A program made the position numbers and the translations under genes. This document shows, piece after piece, positions 22,810 to 34,746 of a DNA stretch of 64,000 bases (its first letter is position 1; the number at the start of each line of letters is the position of its first letter). The notes beneath the pieces are model-generated. The model was not told where the DNA came from. It made no database searches and saw only the letters and a program-made list of their open reading frames with translations. The DNA lies in contig MU001501.1 in assembly GCA_010093485.1 (NCBI GenBank), forward strand, positions 1,257,052 through 1,321,051. The letters are read 5' to 3'. This stretch comes from Karstenula rhodostoma CBS 690.94 (taxonomy: Eukaryota; Ascomycota; Dothideomycetes; Pleosporales; Didymosphaeriaceae).

Positions 22810-25315
22810 GAGCGTTCGTGTGAGACTAGGTGAAAGCCATTTCTAGGTTTCGGTCCAGGCTGTGCGCACCTCAGGTACACCCTGGAGACAGCCCGAACCT
22901 ATTGCAACGCATAAACGTTCAATTGATCAGCAGCATCGGCATACCCTACACTGCAGCAAGCTTCTCGTATCTGATGCAGTTGTTGCCCACGAATCTAATG
23001 TGGAGTAACTCCTAGCTTGTTGCCCAGCAACCTAAGGCAAGCCGAGAGGTGGGAGCTGAACCATCGAAGAGTTAGTGTTGCGAAGGCTACATTGTGAGAT
23101 ATGCTCTGATTCGCGGCGTGCTTCGAAAACGTTGGGGCGCCAGATGAGGCACGCCACGTGCTCGTTCTGACCTTCGGCGAATGGCCTCGAGAACTGATGA
23201 ACCGAGCTGGTTCTTCCAATGAGGGTGAGACCGAAACGTGCACCTCACAAGATGAGCGCGCAGCCTTATGCGAGCTTCCGTCGGTACGGAATAATTCCCG
23301 GAACCCCAGATGAGGGCAGCTGGATGATAGAGATCACGTGATGCTACCCCAACTCTAGGAATCCAGACACTTTGGAGATGTTGCAAGTATTCGACCGTGG
23401 TAGAGTAGTCCATTGAAATGTCTTCTTCACGTCCGAGCTTCAGTTGTGTTTTTCCGAAGTGTGGAACAGACGAGTGACTGTCAGTGCGACGTGGTTGTGC
23501 TACAAAAAGCCAAATAAGCGCGCGCCGTGATATTACGGAGCCACTGCTACGTATGTAACTCTCCTAACACAACTTGCTCTTTGCCACTGTAGTTCAAAGA
23601 CCTGGCTCTTGTTTGGATGAACAAAGAGAGAGAATGTTTGGTGTGACGTCTTCTTGCGTGCCGCTGCTTTCAGCCATTACTTTGTAGTCATAGTAACGGT
23701 ATTTGTGAGCTGTGAGTCTAGATTCTGCGAAAACCGCGACGCTACCTTCTACGAATGGCGAAGCGCAAACCGCAGCACCGTGCGCTGTTGACCACACCCG
23801 ACTCCACTTATTATGAACGTGACGAAAGTTGCAGGGTCTTTGTCGAGGACGGAAATCGTCCTCTTAAAGCTGATGGGGCTCAACGCTTACTCTGCTGCGA
23901 TTCATTGTGGACTCGGCTGGAAGGAGGAGTATGTCCGGCGGAGTGGCACATGACCCTATAAACATGGGAAGGGCGCCGGGTAGCCACGATGTACACGATA
24001 CAATGAATGCCTTGGGGATAGGTACTGTGGGGTGACGTACCTGGCAACATAGATAATTGTGACATAAGGGAAACCTCGTGGGATATCGCCGGGGTGAAAT
24101 GCAAATCACGCATCCTGTTCCTGGCAGCTAGTGCGGCATGTCTGATCGGCGAACGGGCCATCCGAAGGAAGCCACCCTCTTGACATCGCAATTCCTCCAC
24201 GCCGGCGAAGCACCTTTGGAGCACGCAGGGGACGGGCAAAAGCTCCATGACCAATGGCAAGGGCGATCATGGCTCGAGGAAGAGCAGGCATGAGGCCTGA
24301 AAGAGCATGGCAAGCGCCTGAGCGATCGCAGATGGCTGAGCTGCCACGATCGCGCCTAACTTTGCCGGGCCAGATCCAACTAAGATGCTTCCGCGACGTG
24401 GCAGACAGGGGGAAGCGTTCGATACGCGAGGGTCACTTGAGAGGTTCGAGTTGAGATCTACAGTGATGCGAAGTGCCGCGAATTGACGAAAGCCCATCTC
24501 CCCTCTCTGCTCGAAAAGAGAGAGCCTATCTGAAACAAGTCCACGAGTCGTCTTTTTAACAGGTGGTCGCATATGTTCAGTATGTGCTCGTTTGTGCAGT
24601 TGCATGGTGAATTTGCACAATCACGGTGCGTCTCGCGTTCCTCCGCAAGCCCATGTTTTCCTCCAGCATTAGCTACCTATGGTACAAGAAGAAGAAAGTA
24701 TAAGATGGTACGCTAACCATGCTCGGCGGAGGAGGGGGCGACGGCTAGCAGGACCGGGCGGAGCCCACGGCGATGGGCACGGAGCGAACTCCAGGCCCTC
24801 CGCCATGCGCGTCGGCACGTAGCTTTTGCTTCGTCATATCGTTCTGTGCAAACCAGGGCGGGGCGGATCTCCCGGAGAGTGGAGGCCTCCAGAGGGCAGG
24901 CGGAGGAGACTCGGTGCTCTGAGTGGATTTCGACCGTTGCTCGCGTGGTCAAGGTCAAGGTCGGGAGAGGGTCTCGGGTCTCGGGTGCAATGGGAGAGCG
25001 ACGTAGGTGGACGCTACAGTGCTTGGATGTCCTCTGATGCGGACGCCTCGTCAATCGGAGGCGGCGTATGCTACGAGATCGTAGCGCTGCGATCCGCAAT
25101 TCACAACGCGGTACCCATTGGCTTGATCATGGTGTACCCTGCTTCTTCGAAAGGCGATAGCGGCTCGAGTGTCGATGGTAGCCTGTGCTAGAGCTAGCCA
25201 CATCGGTGAAAGGGAGCAGGGCTAGGGTCTGCTGGGAGAGAGCTGCGCGGAGCATGAGAGAAGCCCCGGAAAGTGGATGCGCGTGTCCCCTCGCGCATGC
25301 ATAGGTAGATATATG

Positions 25316-26105
25316 TAGGGTTTGGGTCGCCCTCGGGAACCCATCTCTCTGCATCCTAAATCTGCTCCAGTTCCGCTGCTCGGTACCCTTCCTAATCGTT
25401 ACTAGACGATTTGTACCAGTAGCCGTATCTTCCTGTTCCACCCTCAGTCCAGTCCAGTCCAGTCCAGTCCAATACAGATTTCAAGATTCCTACCTTTGGC
25501 TCTCAGAGTGCCAGTGCCCTTGCTCTTTGGACTCCTCGATCCGCATTCCCAAGTTCGGTCCTTTTTCGGCGCAACCCGCTGGTCTGGCCATTGCTACGCA
25601 TCCCGCAACACCGCGTTGATCGCAGTGAGCAATCAGTTCCCGCGATCGCCAACCCCCGGTCTACGCTTCCCAGCCTGAAACATTCCTTCCATCGCCAACT
25701 GTACATACGCTCCGACGTCGATTGTCCTGGATAGGCGCTGTGCTGCCTTGCTGTCTGGATCGGGCCCGGTGAACTCTCGCCTGTAGCCCTGGCATCGGAA
25801 TAGCCACCGACACTCCTCCAGCCCGCCCTTCGGCCCATCCTTAAGGCCTGCTCCGCCCGTCACGCCCGCCTAGGCCTTTCGCCACTGTTCCCCGCGCGTT
25901 GCACCGCTGCTTCTTCTCTCTCCATCTCGCGCCACGCGCAGTATTCTCGTCGTCGCCGTTGTTCTTTGTTGCAGACAAGTCGCTGGTAGTCTGTTGTCTC
26001 CTTCACTGTTTGCGGAAATTGCACCAGTCCGCGCCATCCCGAGTCTGAGCGCGCCCCACCCCACGCTTTTGCCACTCCATCACCCACGCGTCGTCCTCCA
26101 CCACC
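25316..26105 (+). promoter_or_regulatory. Putative long, ATG-free 5' leader
   Basis: I read this 790-bp stretch line by line and found no ATG on the plus strand before the start codon at 26106. At random about twelve would be expected. It is rich in C and T. This is the pattern of a long leader under selection against upstream start codons, ending in CCACCATGCC. An intron within the leader cannot be excluded. Confidence 0.6.
25445..25469 (+). repeat. (CAGTC)5 pentamer repeat
   Basis: Five perfect 5-bp copies inside the presumed leader of the 26106 gene. Confidence 0.95.
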
Positions 26106-27558
26106 ATGCCGGCCGACAGACGAACCATCTTCACCACTGCGAAGCCCATCAAGACGGAGCGCACCCACGAGGAGAATCAGGAGCGGTATGTTGCCCTCCA
26201 TCCACTCCGTCCTTCACCCGGTCGCTTCGCTGTGATCCCTTGCTGCCGTCGGACTCGCGCTGACAGCCTGCAGTGCCTACATAGCTGCGTCGCGTAGGAG
26301 TGACCGCAGCCTCGAGGCCCGTATTGAGTCTGCCCGTCGCGCTTCTGAGATCCACAAGAAGCGCACCGGGCGTGCCTTGCGCGTCACTGAACAGGATGTC
26401 GTCAATGAGGAGATGTACGAAGAGGAAGATGATGACCTACCCACTCAATATCAAAGACTGAATGCTCATCTTCGGACGTCGTCCTGGCTGTTCAACCGCA
26501 AGCTCCACGACTACATAGCCACCCAGCACGGCGTCAGAAACATGTTTCTCAACCAGCAGTTTCCCGGCCATCAGCTGCAGCCCTACGGCCCTCCGTTCCC
26601 GCCCAATACCGGCCAGATGCCCATGATGGGCGGGAACATGCTCCCGCCCCACGCCTTCGGTGCGGCTATTCCAGACTTCGCCCAGCCTCAACAGCCTTAT
26701 AGCCCCCAGGGGTTTCAGACCCAGCAGCAGGGTTATCGTCATTCCCCTTACAACATTCCCCAAAGGGCCCAACCGCACCAGCGCTCTGCTTCCATCGCCA
26801 CGCCTCATGCAATGACCGACTTTGCGCCCGTCAATCAGTCCGGCTCCAACGTCACCACTCCGAGAGGAGAGATGAATAGACGGCTGTCGCTTCCACAGCA
26901 TGCCCTGGAAAACCCGGCGCGACAGACTTCAGATGGTAAAGCTCGGCCAACACTATCAAGGTCCTCGACGGCTCAAAGCATACACCGGCAATCAGCGTCA
27001 CCTCAGCGCGCGCCTGCCAGCACTGCATCGAACGCATCATCCGGCCATGCTACCCCGCAGCTTAAGTCAGAGCAAACCTCTCCAACTTCGTTTCAATTTG
27101 GCTCGTTGCCGTTCGGGGCCTCCCAGGTCCTCAACATGAACCCTCTGTCTATGTCGCTGCCGCCTGAGTCGCAGCAGCTTGTCGGCTCTGCTCTCGATCC
27201 GAGCGACCCGCGCACGTCACTGTTCATGTCTGGCAGCGAGAACCTGCCGCAGCCTTTCGCTGGCACGTACACTTATAATCCTAATTTGTCGCCCAAGTCC
27301 TCTCGACCCGGGATCTCCCAGACTCTGGCCCCGGAACAATCTATGAAGCTTGATACTTCGGGCGACAATGCCTCAACCACCCCGCCGTCGGCTATGTCCG
27401 ACCATCTATACACACCACAACCACTTTTCACCCCTTCCGCATTCGAATACTCCAACCTCTTCGATCATTACCCAGCTCAGGATAGCTGTCACAGCGCCAA
27501 CGATGCCCTTCTTGGCGAGCTATTTGAAGACAATTCTTTCGTGAACTGGGACCAGTGA
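26106..27558 (+). CDS. Conserved fungal protein with charged N-terminal block, function unknown
   Basis: Exons 26106-26185 and 26274-27558 with an 88-bp intron; 1365 nt, 454 aa. After about 25 residues comes a dense charged block (AYIAASRRSDRSLEARIESA, IHKKRTGRALRVTEQDVVNEE, MYEEEDDDLPTQYQRLNAHL) and then an aromatic segment (FNRKLHDYIATQHGVRNMFL). I remember this block as conserved across Pezizomycotina in proteins of unknown function. From residue 120 on the protein is Gln/Pro/Ser/Asn-rich and disordered, like an activation region, and it ends with an acidic aromatic motif (LLGELFEDNSFVNWDQ). No DNA-binding domain is visible. The very long upstream region and leader are what one sees at developmental regulators, so a regulatory role is a reasonable guess only. 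Confidence 0.82.
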
Positions 27559-29743
27559 TTGATGGCGTCTCGGTTGCTTAGTGTTTGCAATGCTTTCGAA
27601 TCATGATACCAGGAGGCGTTTGGTGTTGACGCATTTTTTGTGTGCTTCCACTTCCCGAAGCATCTATTTCTAAAGTTCAAGGCGGCAGCGGTCCCCCTCG
27701 CAGCTGGTCGCACTGTCGTCAGCTTGCATATTTCACTTGGCGTACCGAATTTCCACTTTTTCTATGCGTCGGCAAGATGCCTGTTCTACAATTCACATGA
27801 ACGGGTCGACGAAGCTACGAGCCGCAGGAGGATATACATATATACATGGAGTTACGTGTTGCGAGACGGCAAAAGTATACTTGTTTTTTCTTTGTGAAGG
27901 TGGCGTTTTCTATCTTCATGTCGTTTCCGCGACGTAAATGTAAGCTACGCTGAAAAACATAATATAACATATAACGGAGAGCCTCTCTTTGGCTTTGCCA
28001 TCCGATGCCTGTCCCAACCTTGCTCGGACGTTTGTCGAGTCCTTCCCGCAGGCAAGTTGGACGCTTGTGCCCAGATCAATGGCACATATCTGTTGAACGC
28101 GGAGCGGAGACTGTGTTGCGGCGGGTGTGCCTGGGCGCACCGTGACTCCCGCCTTTTGGTTCGGTCCGTTTACGTGGTGTAACGTTACGTCCAGGGTCTG
28201 GGTCAAGACCCTCAAGTTATGCGCGCCAAGTCACGCAATCCAGATTCCAGCCATCTCCACATGTGTCTGTTTACTTTTTCGCGGTAAGGTACGAGCCTGC
28301 GCGTGTCGCGTCGCTGCCATGCGCGGACTAGCGCTATGAGCTTCTTATGGCCGTGTCGCCTTACTCGACTTCTCGTCCTACACGCTTGGGGTCACCGATC
28401 AACGCCCATCACAACCAGCCCGATCCCGTTTCCCGCTGGCGAATTTCTTGAACAATGGTGGAACGTGCACTATTCCTTCGGCTGGTTTTGCTATTCGACA
28501 CGCAGGCAGACCCAACCTCACTGCAGTCGACAGTCATCACCATATTCTTAGGTAGCAGTCACGCTGTATACAGTATCCATGAGCAAGGATGAGCAGCAAT
28601 GCTCTTAGTTCGTTGCGTTTGGGCGGAACCTCTCTCATACTTCGCCATACTCGTCACGGGCGTTCTGCAATCGACCACTGTTACAATACTCGAATGTAGA
28701 ACAGTTTGCACAGATTATCCCGGGGTCTTGATATATGTTAGCGGACTGGCACGGATCACCTCTTCAGCAACACTGACATTTTTTTGCTGAAGGCAAGTGC
28801 GAGGACAAGTAATACCCACACAGCAGTGCGTTGGAGCTGGTGCTCAACACGCACCCGTCCAAAGGAGGATTCATGCATTAATAGGGCAACCTGAAAGGCG
28901 TCTGTCAACTTGTCGGTTGTCAGTCAGGATTTGATTTTTAGTGTCGCGGCTACCAGAATCCTGGAATTCCCAGCCTGATCTGATGCAACATGTTGCGGAA
29001 ATCTGTGTCCGATTGGACCAACACAAGTTGATTAGGTCGCAACAACGCTTTGCCCGCCCCATCAAGCTTGTGCGTTTCGTCTACCTAGGGTTAGAATAAG
29101 CCTGGTCGTTCCAATGTTCCCACCTCACATCACGCGCATTGGATGTTGCCAGTGCGAGACTTGCGCTACATGTGGCTGAGCAAGTTGTTGCTGTGTCACG
29201 CTTCAATAGCACATCTCTTTGGTTTCCGAATATTCTTCGCACCCGCCACAGGGAGCAGCTATGTCTTGTTTTACTTTCCAACTCTGGGTAATCATCGAGA
29301 CGCGATGAACGCAACCGCTCTGATAGGCCTCACCGCTGTTTTCTTAATCGCCTAGACTGTTAATATAAACCATTTACCAGAAACGGAAGATGCAAGTTTC
29401 CGCCCGCCTTCTTGGAGTCGGCTTCGGCCTGCGACAGAACGGCCCGTATGCACGGTTAAGGCACAATGTCGATGAGCTTGTACGGCAAAGGAATCAGTTT
29501 CCCAATGCGTTATTCTTGTAAATATTGGTGTGGCCAGTGCCAATGTCGCAGCGTTGTCGGCATTGATACTCAAGGCACATACGGTACCACGCTGGCGACT
29601 TCATATAAACACTCAGGAGACACATCGTAGTCGATCAGCCTTTGCTGTCCTGGTGCGTCTCTTTGAAGACATTCTTTCGTTGTGTCAGACTGTCACTCGT
29701 TTCCAGCCTCACAGACCGAAAGCGTTCGCTCCAGGCGTCAACC
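27559..29743. other. Intergenic, 2.2 kb, no gene recognised
   Basis: The stretch lies between two plus-strand genes. Only short open frames without motifs are present. It contains the 3' flank of the 26106 gene and the promoter of the mucin-like gene. Confidence 0.55.
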
Positions 29744-32700
29744 ATGAGGTTCACTAGCATACTCTCTTTGACTGCGGTGTTGGCAGTTGTAGCTGCAGAC
29801 CCTTTACCGTGTAAGTCTCTACTCAATCCTAGTAACGAAACTCTATACCTTCTCATGTCCTCCATGGGTCTCGTTGTGTAGTGTTGTTCATTGGCGTCGA
29901 TACTGAGTTCTTCTCCATATAGATCATGTTCCAAAGAACCTTCGAAGGGGCAAACACGGGACCTTCACTTCTTTGCTTCCGTCATCTTCATCCAGTAGTA
30001 AGCCCTGCGAGCCGGATTATTTGTCAACCGCGACTACAAGCAGCTCGCTCTCTACGGGCGTCAGCAGCTCGACAACATCAAGCATACCGTTGAGTACGGC
30101 AGCAACTTCTACGACTACAAATGAGACATCGTCTGCCCCAACGCTGACTTCGTCGACGTCTTCTACTTCCTCCAACACCACCAGCACAACATCGCGTACC
30201 GCCAGCCCTTCGACCACGTGTTTCCGCGACACCTTCAGCCGCTTTTACTGCACTGATATCACGAATTCGACTACGACCGCCTTGACTTATACGAGCAATT
30301 CTTCCTCTTTGGCCCCTAAAACTTCGTCCTTTTCTCGCACAGGAACCGGGGCCAGCCCGACCAGTACCTCGTCCAACTTCACTGGAACAGGCCCCGTGAC
30401 ATCTTCAACTACTGGTACTACTTTCTCTTGGAGGAATAGCACTACTGCTACGTCGACCTCGTGCACTGACGAGCCAACGTCGAGAGCAAATATCACTTCG
30501 GCGACTACCTCAACGACCAGCTCCAGCTCCACGAACGTGACTTCATCCACCGCCACGACCGCCAACACCACTGTAACCTCCACGTCGAGTGGAACCGCGT
30601 CGTCTGGTACGATTACATCCACCACGTCGTGTACCGGTTATTGGAACACAACAACCAAGAGTATCAATCCCACTTCCTTCTCGTCCAGCAACTCGTCTGT
30701 AGTGCCATCTTCGACTGCGACAAACTTCACATCGTCTTTCTCGACGACCTCGGCTAATTCTACGACCTTCGTTTCAAGTACTACTTCAACGTTCACAGGG
30801 CCCACGAATCATACTACGACCTTAGTTCCAAGTACAACTTCAACGTTCACAACAGGGCCCACGAATCGCACTACGACTTGGACAAGCTTCAGCAACACCA
30901 CCACAGCCATATCCACGTCGAGTGTAGACACGACGTGCAACACTACCAGCACGGTGCGTCCAACGACAACGACCAAATGCAGTAGTGCCACGATCGTAGA
31001 AACCCTCACTACCGCAACATTCTCCTGCGAACCTAGAAAGGGATGTTCGAGTGTTTATGTTAGTAAGTAACCCTCCCTACCCGTTTCTTAGATGTTGGTC
31101 TGTTTTCGTGCACATCGCCGATTTTATCATGCTGACTGTGTTTGCTATAGCACGCCTCTTCACTCGCGTCGTCGAGCTTCTTCCCAGCTCGTTTGAAGCG
31201 TTCGGTACCTCGTACTCTAGTCTGCCCCCTCCCACGTACGGTTATGGCGTGCCAACTACTTCGACCGCAACGTCCACGCTGACGAAGTCTTCTTCGTCAT
31301 CGGCAACAAAGAGCTCCTCCTCGAGTTTGTCTAGTTCTTCCTCATCCGCGATATCTCCATCTAGCAGTGTGGAATCTTCCAGCAGTGCGGTATCGTCCAG
31401 CACAACTTCGTCTCTGTCATCCACGTCTGAGTCTGAGTCGGCTCCCACGACGAGAACACCGTTACCGACAAGTTCCAGCTTATCTTCAACGAAGGTCACC
31501 ACTGGTACTACGACAACGGTTACTTCAGAGTCTTCAAGCTCGCCGTCAACTACAAGCCTTACTTCAAAGTCATCGTCTAGCGCGACGTCTACGGGACCTA
31601 CTACGTCCTCGCTTACAACAGGATCTAGCACGAGCTCCTTGACTGAGTCGTCTAGCTCAGCGGCATCCACTACCAACTCGTTGAGCTCAAGCGTGCCAAT
31701 AACTTCCACTTTGACTTCATCGTCGTCATCAAGCCCCAGTTCAGGATCGGCTTCAACCGTAACAACATCAGAGACACCAACTTCCTCTGCCACGTCGTCC
31801 AGCCCGAGCGCCACTTCTGAGTCTTCCAGCTCCAGCTCTTCACTCTTGCCTATTTCCTCATTGTCTAGCTTGACCAGCTCCACAACGGAGTCTGCCTCTT
31901 CTTCATCATCGTCGACTCCGACAAGCACCTCGAAGAGTTCTACAAGCGAGTCTTTAACATCAACCAGTGTAACGACAAGCTCTTCGCCTAACAGAAGGAC
32001 GAGTACGACGGAAACAGCTACCCCGTTCTCTTCGACGACTCAGTCTTTGACCTCTTCTAGCCTAAGCCCAAGCACAACGGAAGTTCCCACGTTCACATCC
32101 TCGACTTCGGCTAGCTCATCGACCGGATCTGCTTCGTCGTCTAGCCTTAGCTCAAGCTCTTCGAGCGCCTCAACTACACCGGCCAGCTCGACGTTTTCTT
32201 CGTCTTCGTCATCTAGCGCAGCGTCCTCTTCGTCGAAGTCTAGCTCCGCCAGCTCGGCAACGGAGTCTTCGTCCTCCCTGACAAGCTCAAGTTCAAGCTC
32301 CTTAGAAACGTCCACGACAGGATCATCCTCGGTGAGCTCTACGACACAGTCAACGGTTACGTCCTCGATTCTCTCGTCCACTACCATAACAACCTCATCC
32401 TTGACCATACCTACACTCACGCCCACAACCACCACCTTCACTGAAGGCACGTTTACTTCCTCAGACTCCACCCCTACCATCACAACTGATGCTACATTTT
32501 TCTCATCGGGCTCTTCAGAAGGTGTCGAATCCGTTTCAACTTCGGTATCATCCGGCGGCTATTACACGGAACCATCTGTAACTACGGAGGCCACGACGGA
32601 AGCCACATCTTTCTCTAGCCTGCCGTCGACATTCTCAAGAAGCACCAGAAGTGGATACACTCCGCCGTCGCCGCCATACTACACTGGTGAAGCAGAGCAG

Positions 32701-32786
32701 GCGAGGAGAGGCATGGTGAGTTAACGGCCTTTCTAAACGCCTAACGCAATACTGACGTGTAGTAGCTGGACAAGCTCTTCGGCTAA
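29744..32786 (+). CDS. Secreted mucin-like Ser/Thr-rich protein
   Basis: Exons 29744-29810, 29923-31062, 31151-32715, 32766-32786; 2793 nt, 930 aa. All three introns (112, 88 and 50 bp) have good donors (GTAAGT, GTAAGT, GTGAGT) and keep frame, so the two large Ser/Thr blocks belong to one gene. A signal peptide (MRFTSILSLTAVLAVVAADP) is cut by the first intron two residues after its end. The rest is dominated by Ser and Thr, a substrate for dense O-mannosylation. The first block has scattered Cys (TTCFRDTFSRFYCTD, TTCNTTSTV, KCSSATIV), while the second (about residues 440-830) is nearly all Ser/Thr. The C-terminus is Pro/Tyr-rich and lacks a GPI signal or membrane segment, so the protein is probably secreted or wall-bound. 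Long reverse-strand frames here are composition artefacts. The specific role is unknown. Confidence 0.8.
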
Positions 32787-33070
32787 AAGAGCCCGTTCCA
32801 CACTCCTCCAACACGCCATGACACCTCTACACGCGGACAGTGATGAGCCATGAATGACAAGGGGATGCATAACAGCAGGCGTCTTACAGAAATCGCGTAC
32901 CAGTGTATCTGCTACTTTCTCTTCTCTTCTCTTCTCGCCAGTCCTTGCCCAACCCGTTCATAGACGCCTTCCTCTCGTTTCTAATACTCTGCTTCGTTGC
33001 TCCCGGGCCGCTGTATCTCCTTGGTGGGCTTGCGCAGAAAAGTAGTATCAAATGGTATCATGCATGCATA

Positions 33071-34746
33071 TTATACACACCGTGCCTCCGCCTCCGCCTC
33101 CACATCCACCTGTGCGTTTAGCATCTCAACCGCCTTCCTAACATTGCCCCACGTCTCCGCCGTGAGGATCCCACCGACCCACCAATTCCCCTGCGCATCC
33201 CGTCCCGAAAGATTCCCGCTCATCCGCAACGGCATCCCGCGCACAGTCGCACCCGGCATCACGTACACTGGCCGCGCCGCCTCACCCTCCCGCCCTGTAC
33301 CTACCACCGCACCCCCGAAATCCACTTCAAACACCTTCGCCTTCTGCCAGTTCGAAAACGGACTCAGCTGCATGTCCCCCGACCCGTACAGCGGTGGATA
33401 TCCGCTCCGCGCCTCCTCCTCCCGGTGCAACTTCCACCGCGCCTCTAGCTGCGGCCGGGTCGTCTGCAGCACGAGGTCCGCGCGGAGCCGCGCTGCCACG
33501 TGCCCGAGCGGCAGACTGAGCAGCTCGTGCAGAGTGAAGAAGGACTGCACGGTGGTGACGCAGTTGGCGACGTAAGCGCAGTCTGCTGGGAGGAGCGGTG
33601 GTTCCGTGATGCGCAGGACATCTTGCATGTTGAAGACGTTGAGGATTTGGATTGTGCGGGATGGTTTGGGGGCGCGGGGGAGGGAGGCGGTTATGAGGCG
33701 GTTCCACCAGGCGCAGAGGATGTCGCCGTCGGATAGGAAGGGGGTTTGTGGGTTGGTTTTGTTGGGGGTGAGGGGCGGTGCGTTTTTGGGATCGGGGAAG
33801 GGCGCGGTGAGAGAAGCCATGGCTTCGGTGCGGAGGCCGGAGAAAAATGTCGGGGGGATGATGATGTAGTGGATTTCTTCTTTGCGGTAGATGAGGAGGT
33901 CCCAGAGCATGTAGAAGACGAATAGGATGAACTTCCAGCCTGCGACTACGCAGTCTTTTAATATGAAGTCTTCCTCCTCAAAGCCTTCTCCGCTGAGTTT
34001 GGGGTCGGGGGTTACGCCTAGGGTGGCTAATGGGTCCTCAAATTCGCCGTAGAATTCGGGGATGTCTTGTTCGCGGCCCTCGAGCATGGCAGTCCACGCG
34101 TCGATAAGCGTGTGCAGACTTATTGCGTCCAGGAAAGTGTGAAGCCAAGTGAATGTGATGAGTGTTGCATCCTCGAAAAACACAAGATGGAGGACAATCT
34201 GCGCCCGATCTGCGTATAGCCAGTCGTCTATCGTGGTGGGACTGTTATTAGACAAGAAAAGCGAACCATACTGTTTTGGGTCTCCAGTTACTTGCACAGT
34301 GTCATTTGGACGTGGTAGTGTTGAACCGATTGGATGCTCAGCCAGAGATATGTCGTACTTGGTCTGCGAGAGATCGATCGCTGGTCGTTCTTTCGTATAT
34401 GCAGCGGGTACATGATACTCATATCTACCAGATTCCTACAGTAAAATTAGTCACTCTTCGCACGACGTTGAGGCAAACGTGAGTGTCTGCCTCCACTATC
34501 TTGATTCCGTACATCGCGTCTTATTCTGGCCCCCAACTTTCTCCATCCAGGCTTCTCCAACAGCCTTGTCAACGCACCGACGAGCTTATCCGCATCGAGA
34601 ACATGGTCAAATTGCAGCGATAGATCCATCACGATATTCGTGAACATCTTCTGGTTGTCCACGGTATGAAGCGGTATGACGGTGTCTGTAGGAACGCGAG
34701 TTGGCTGCGAAGGTTTGTCTCTCAACCAACTCCAGAGGAATTCCAT
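33071..34746 (-). CDS. BAHD-type acyltransferase (transferase family PF02458-like)
   Basis: Minus-strand exons 34746-34513 and 34435-33071 with a 77-bp intron; 1599 nt, 532 aa. The fold is recognised from the two BAHD landmarks: an HxxxD active-site motif in ITFTWLHTFLDAISLHTLIDAW, around nt 34141, and a DFGxG-like EVDFGGAVVGTG near the C-terminus. The opening (VIPLHTVDN..FTNIVMDLSLQFDHVLDADKL) and YEYHVPAAY are typical of the fungal branch. Such enzymes move acyl groups from acyl-CoA to alcohols or amines in secondary metabolism; the substrate here is unknown. The second structural motif has Gly-Gly instead of Gly-Trp-Gly, which is common in fungal members. No polyketide or peptide synthase lies nearby, so this is not an obvious biosynthetic cluster. 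It is tail-to-tail with the mucin-like gene. Confidence 0.82.

Larger units (their letters stand above)
21074..26105. other. 5-kb gene desert upstream of the 26106 gene
   Basis: No open frame above about 160 codons and none with recognisable motifs. Small features are a GCGGAC hexamer run near 21468-21485, a 13-bp tandem repeat at 22771-22809, a pentamer run at 25445-25469, and an ATG-free stretch on the plus strand from 25316 to 26105. The right part is pyrimidine-rich and reads like a long 5' leader. The rest may be an extended promoter or hold noncoding RNA; the sequence alone cannot decide. Confidence 0.55.

Noticed and set aside
31242..31928. Long acidic minus-strand frames over the mucin-like gene
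   Set aside because: They result from the low-complexity Ser/Thr codons read in reverse.
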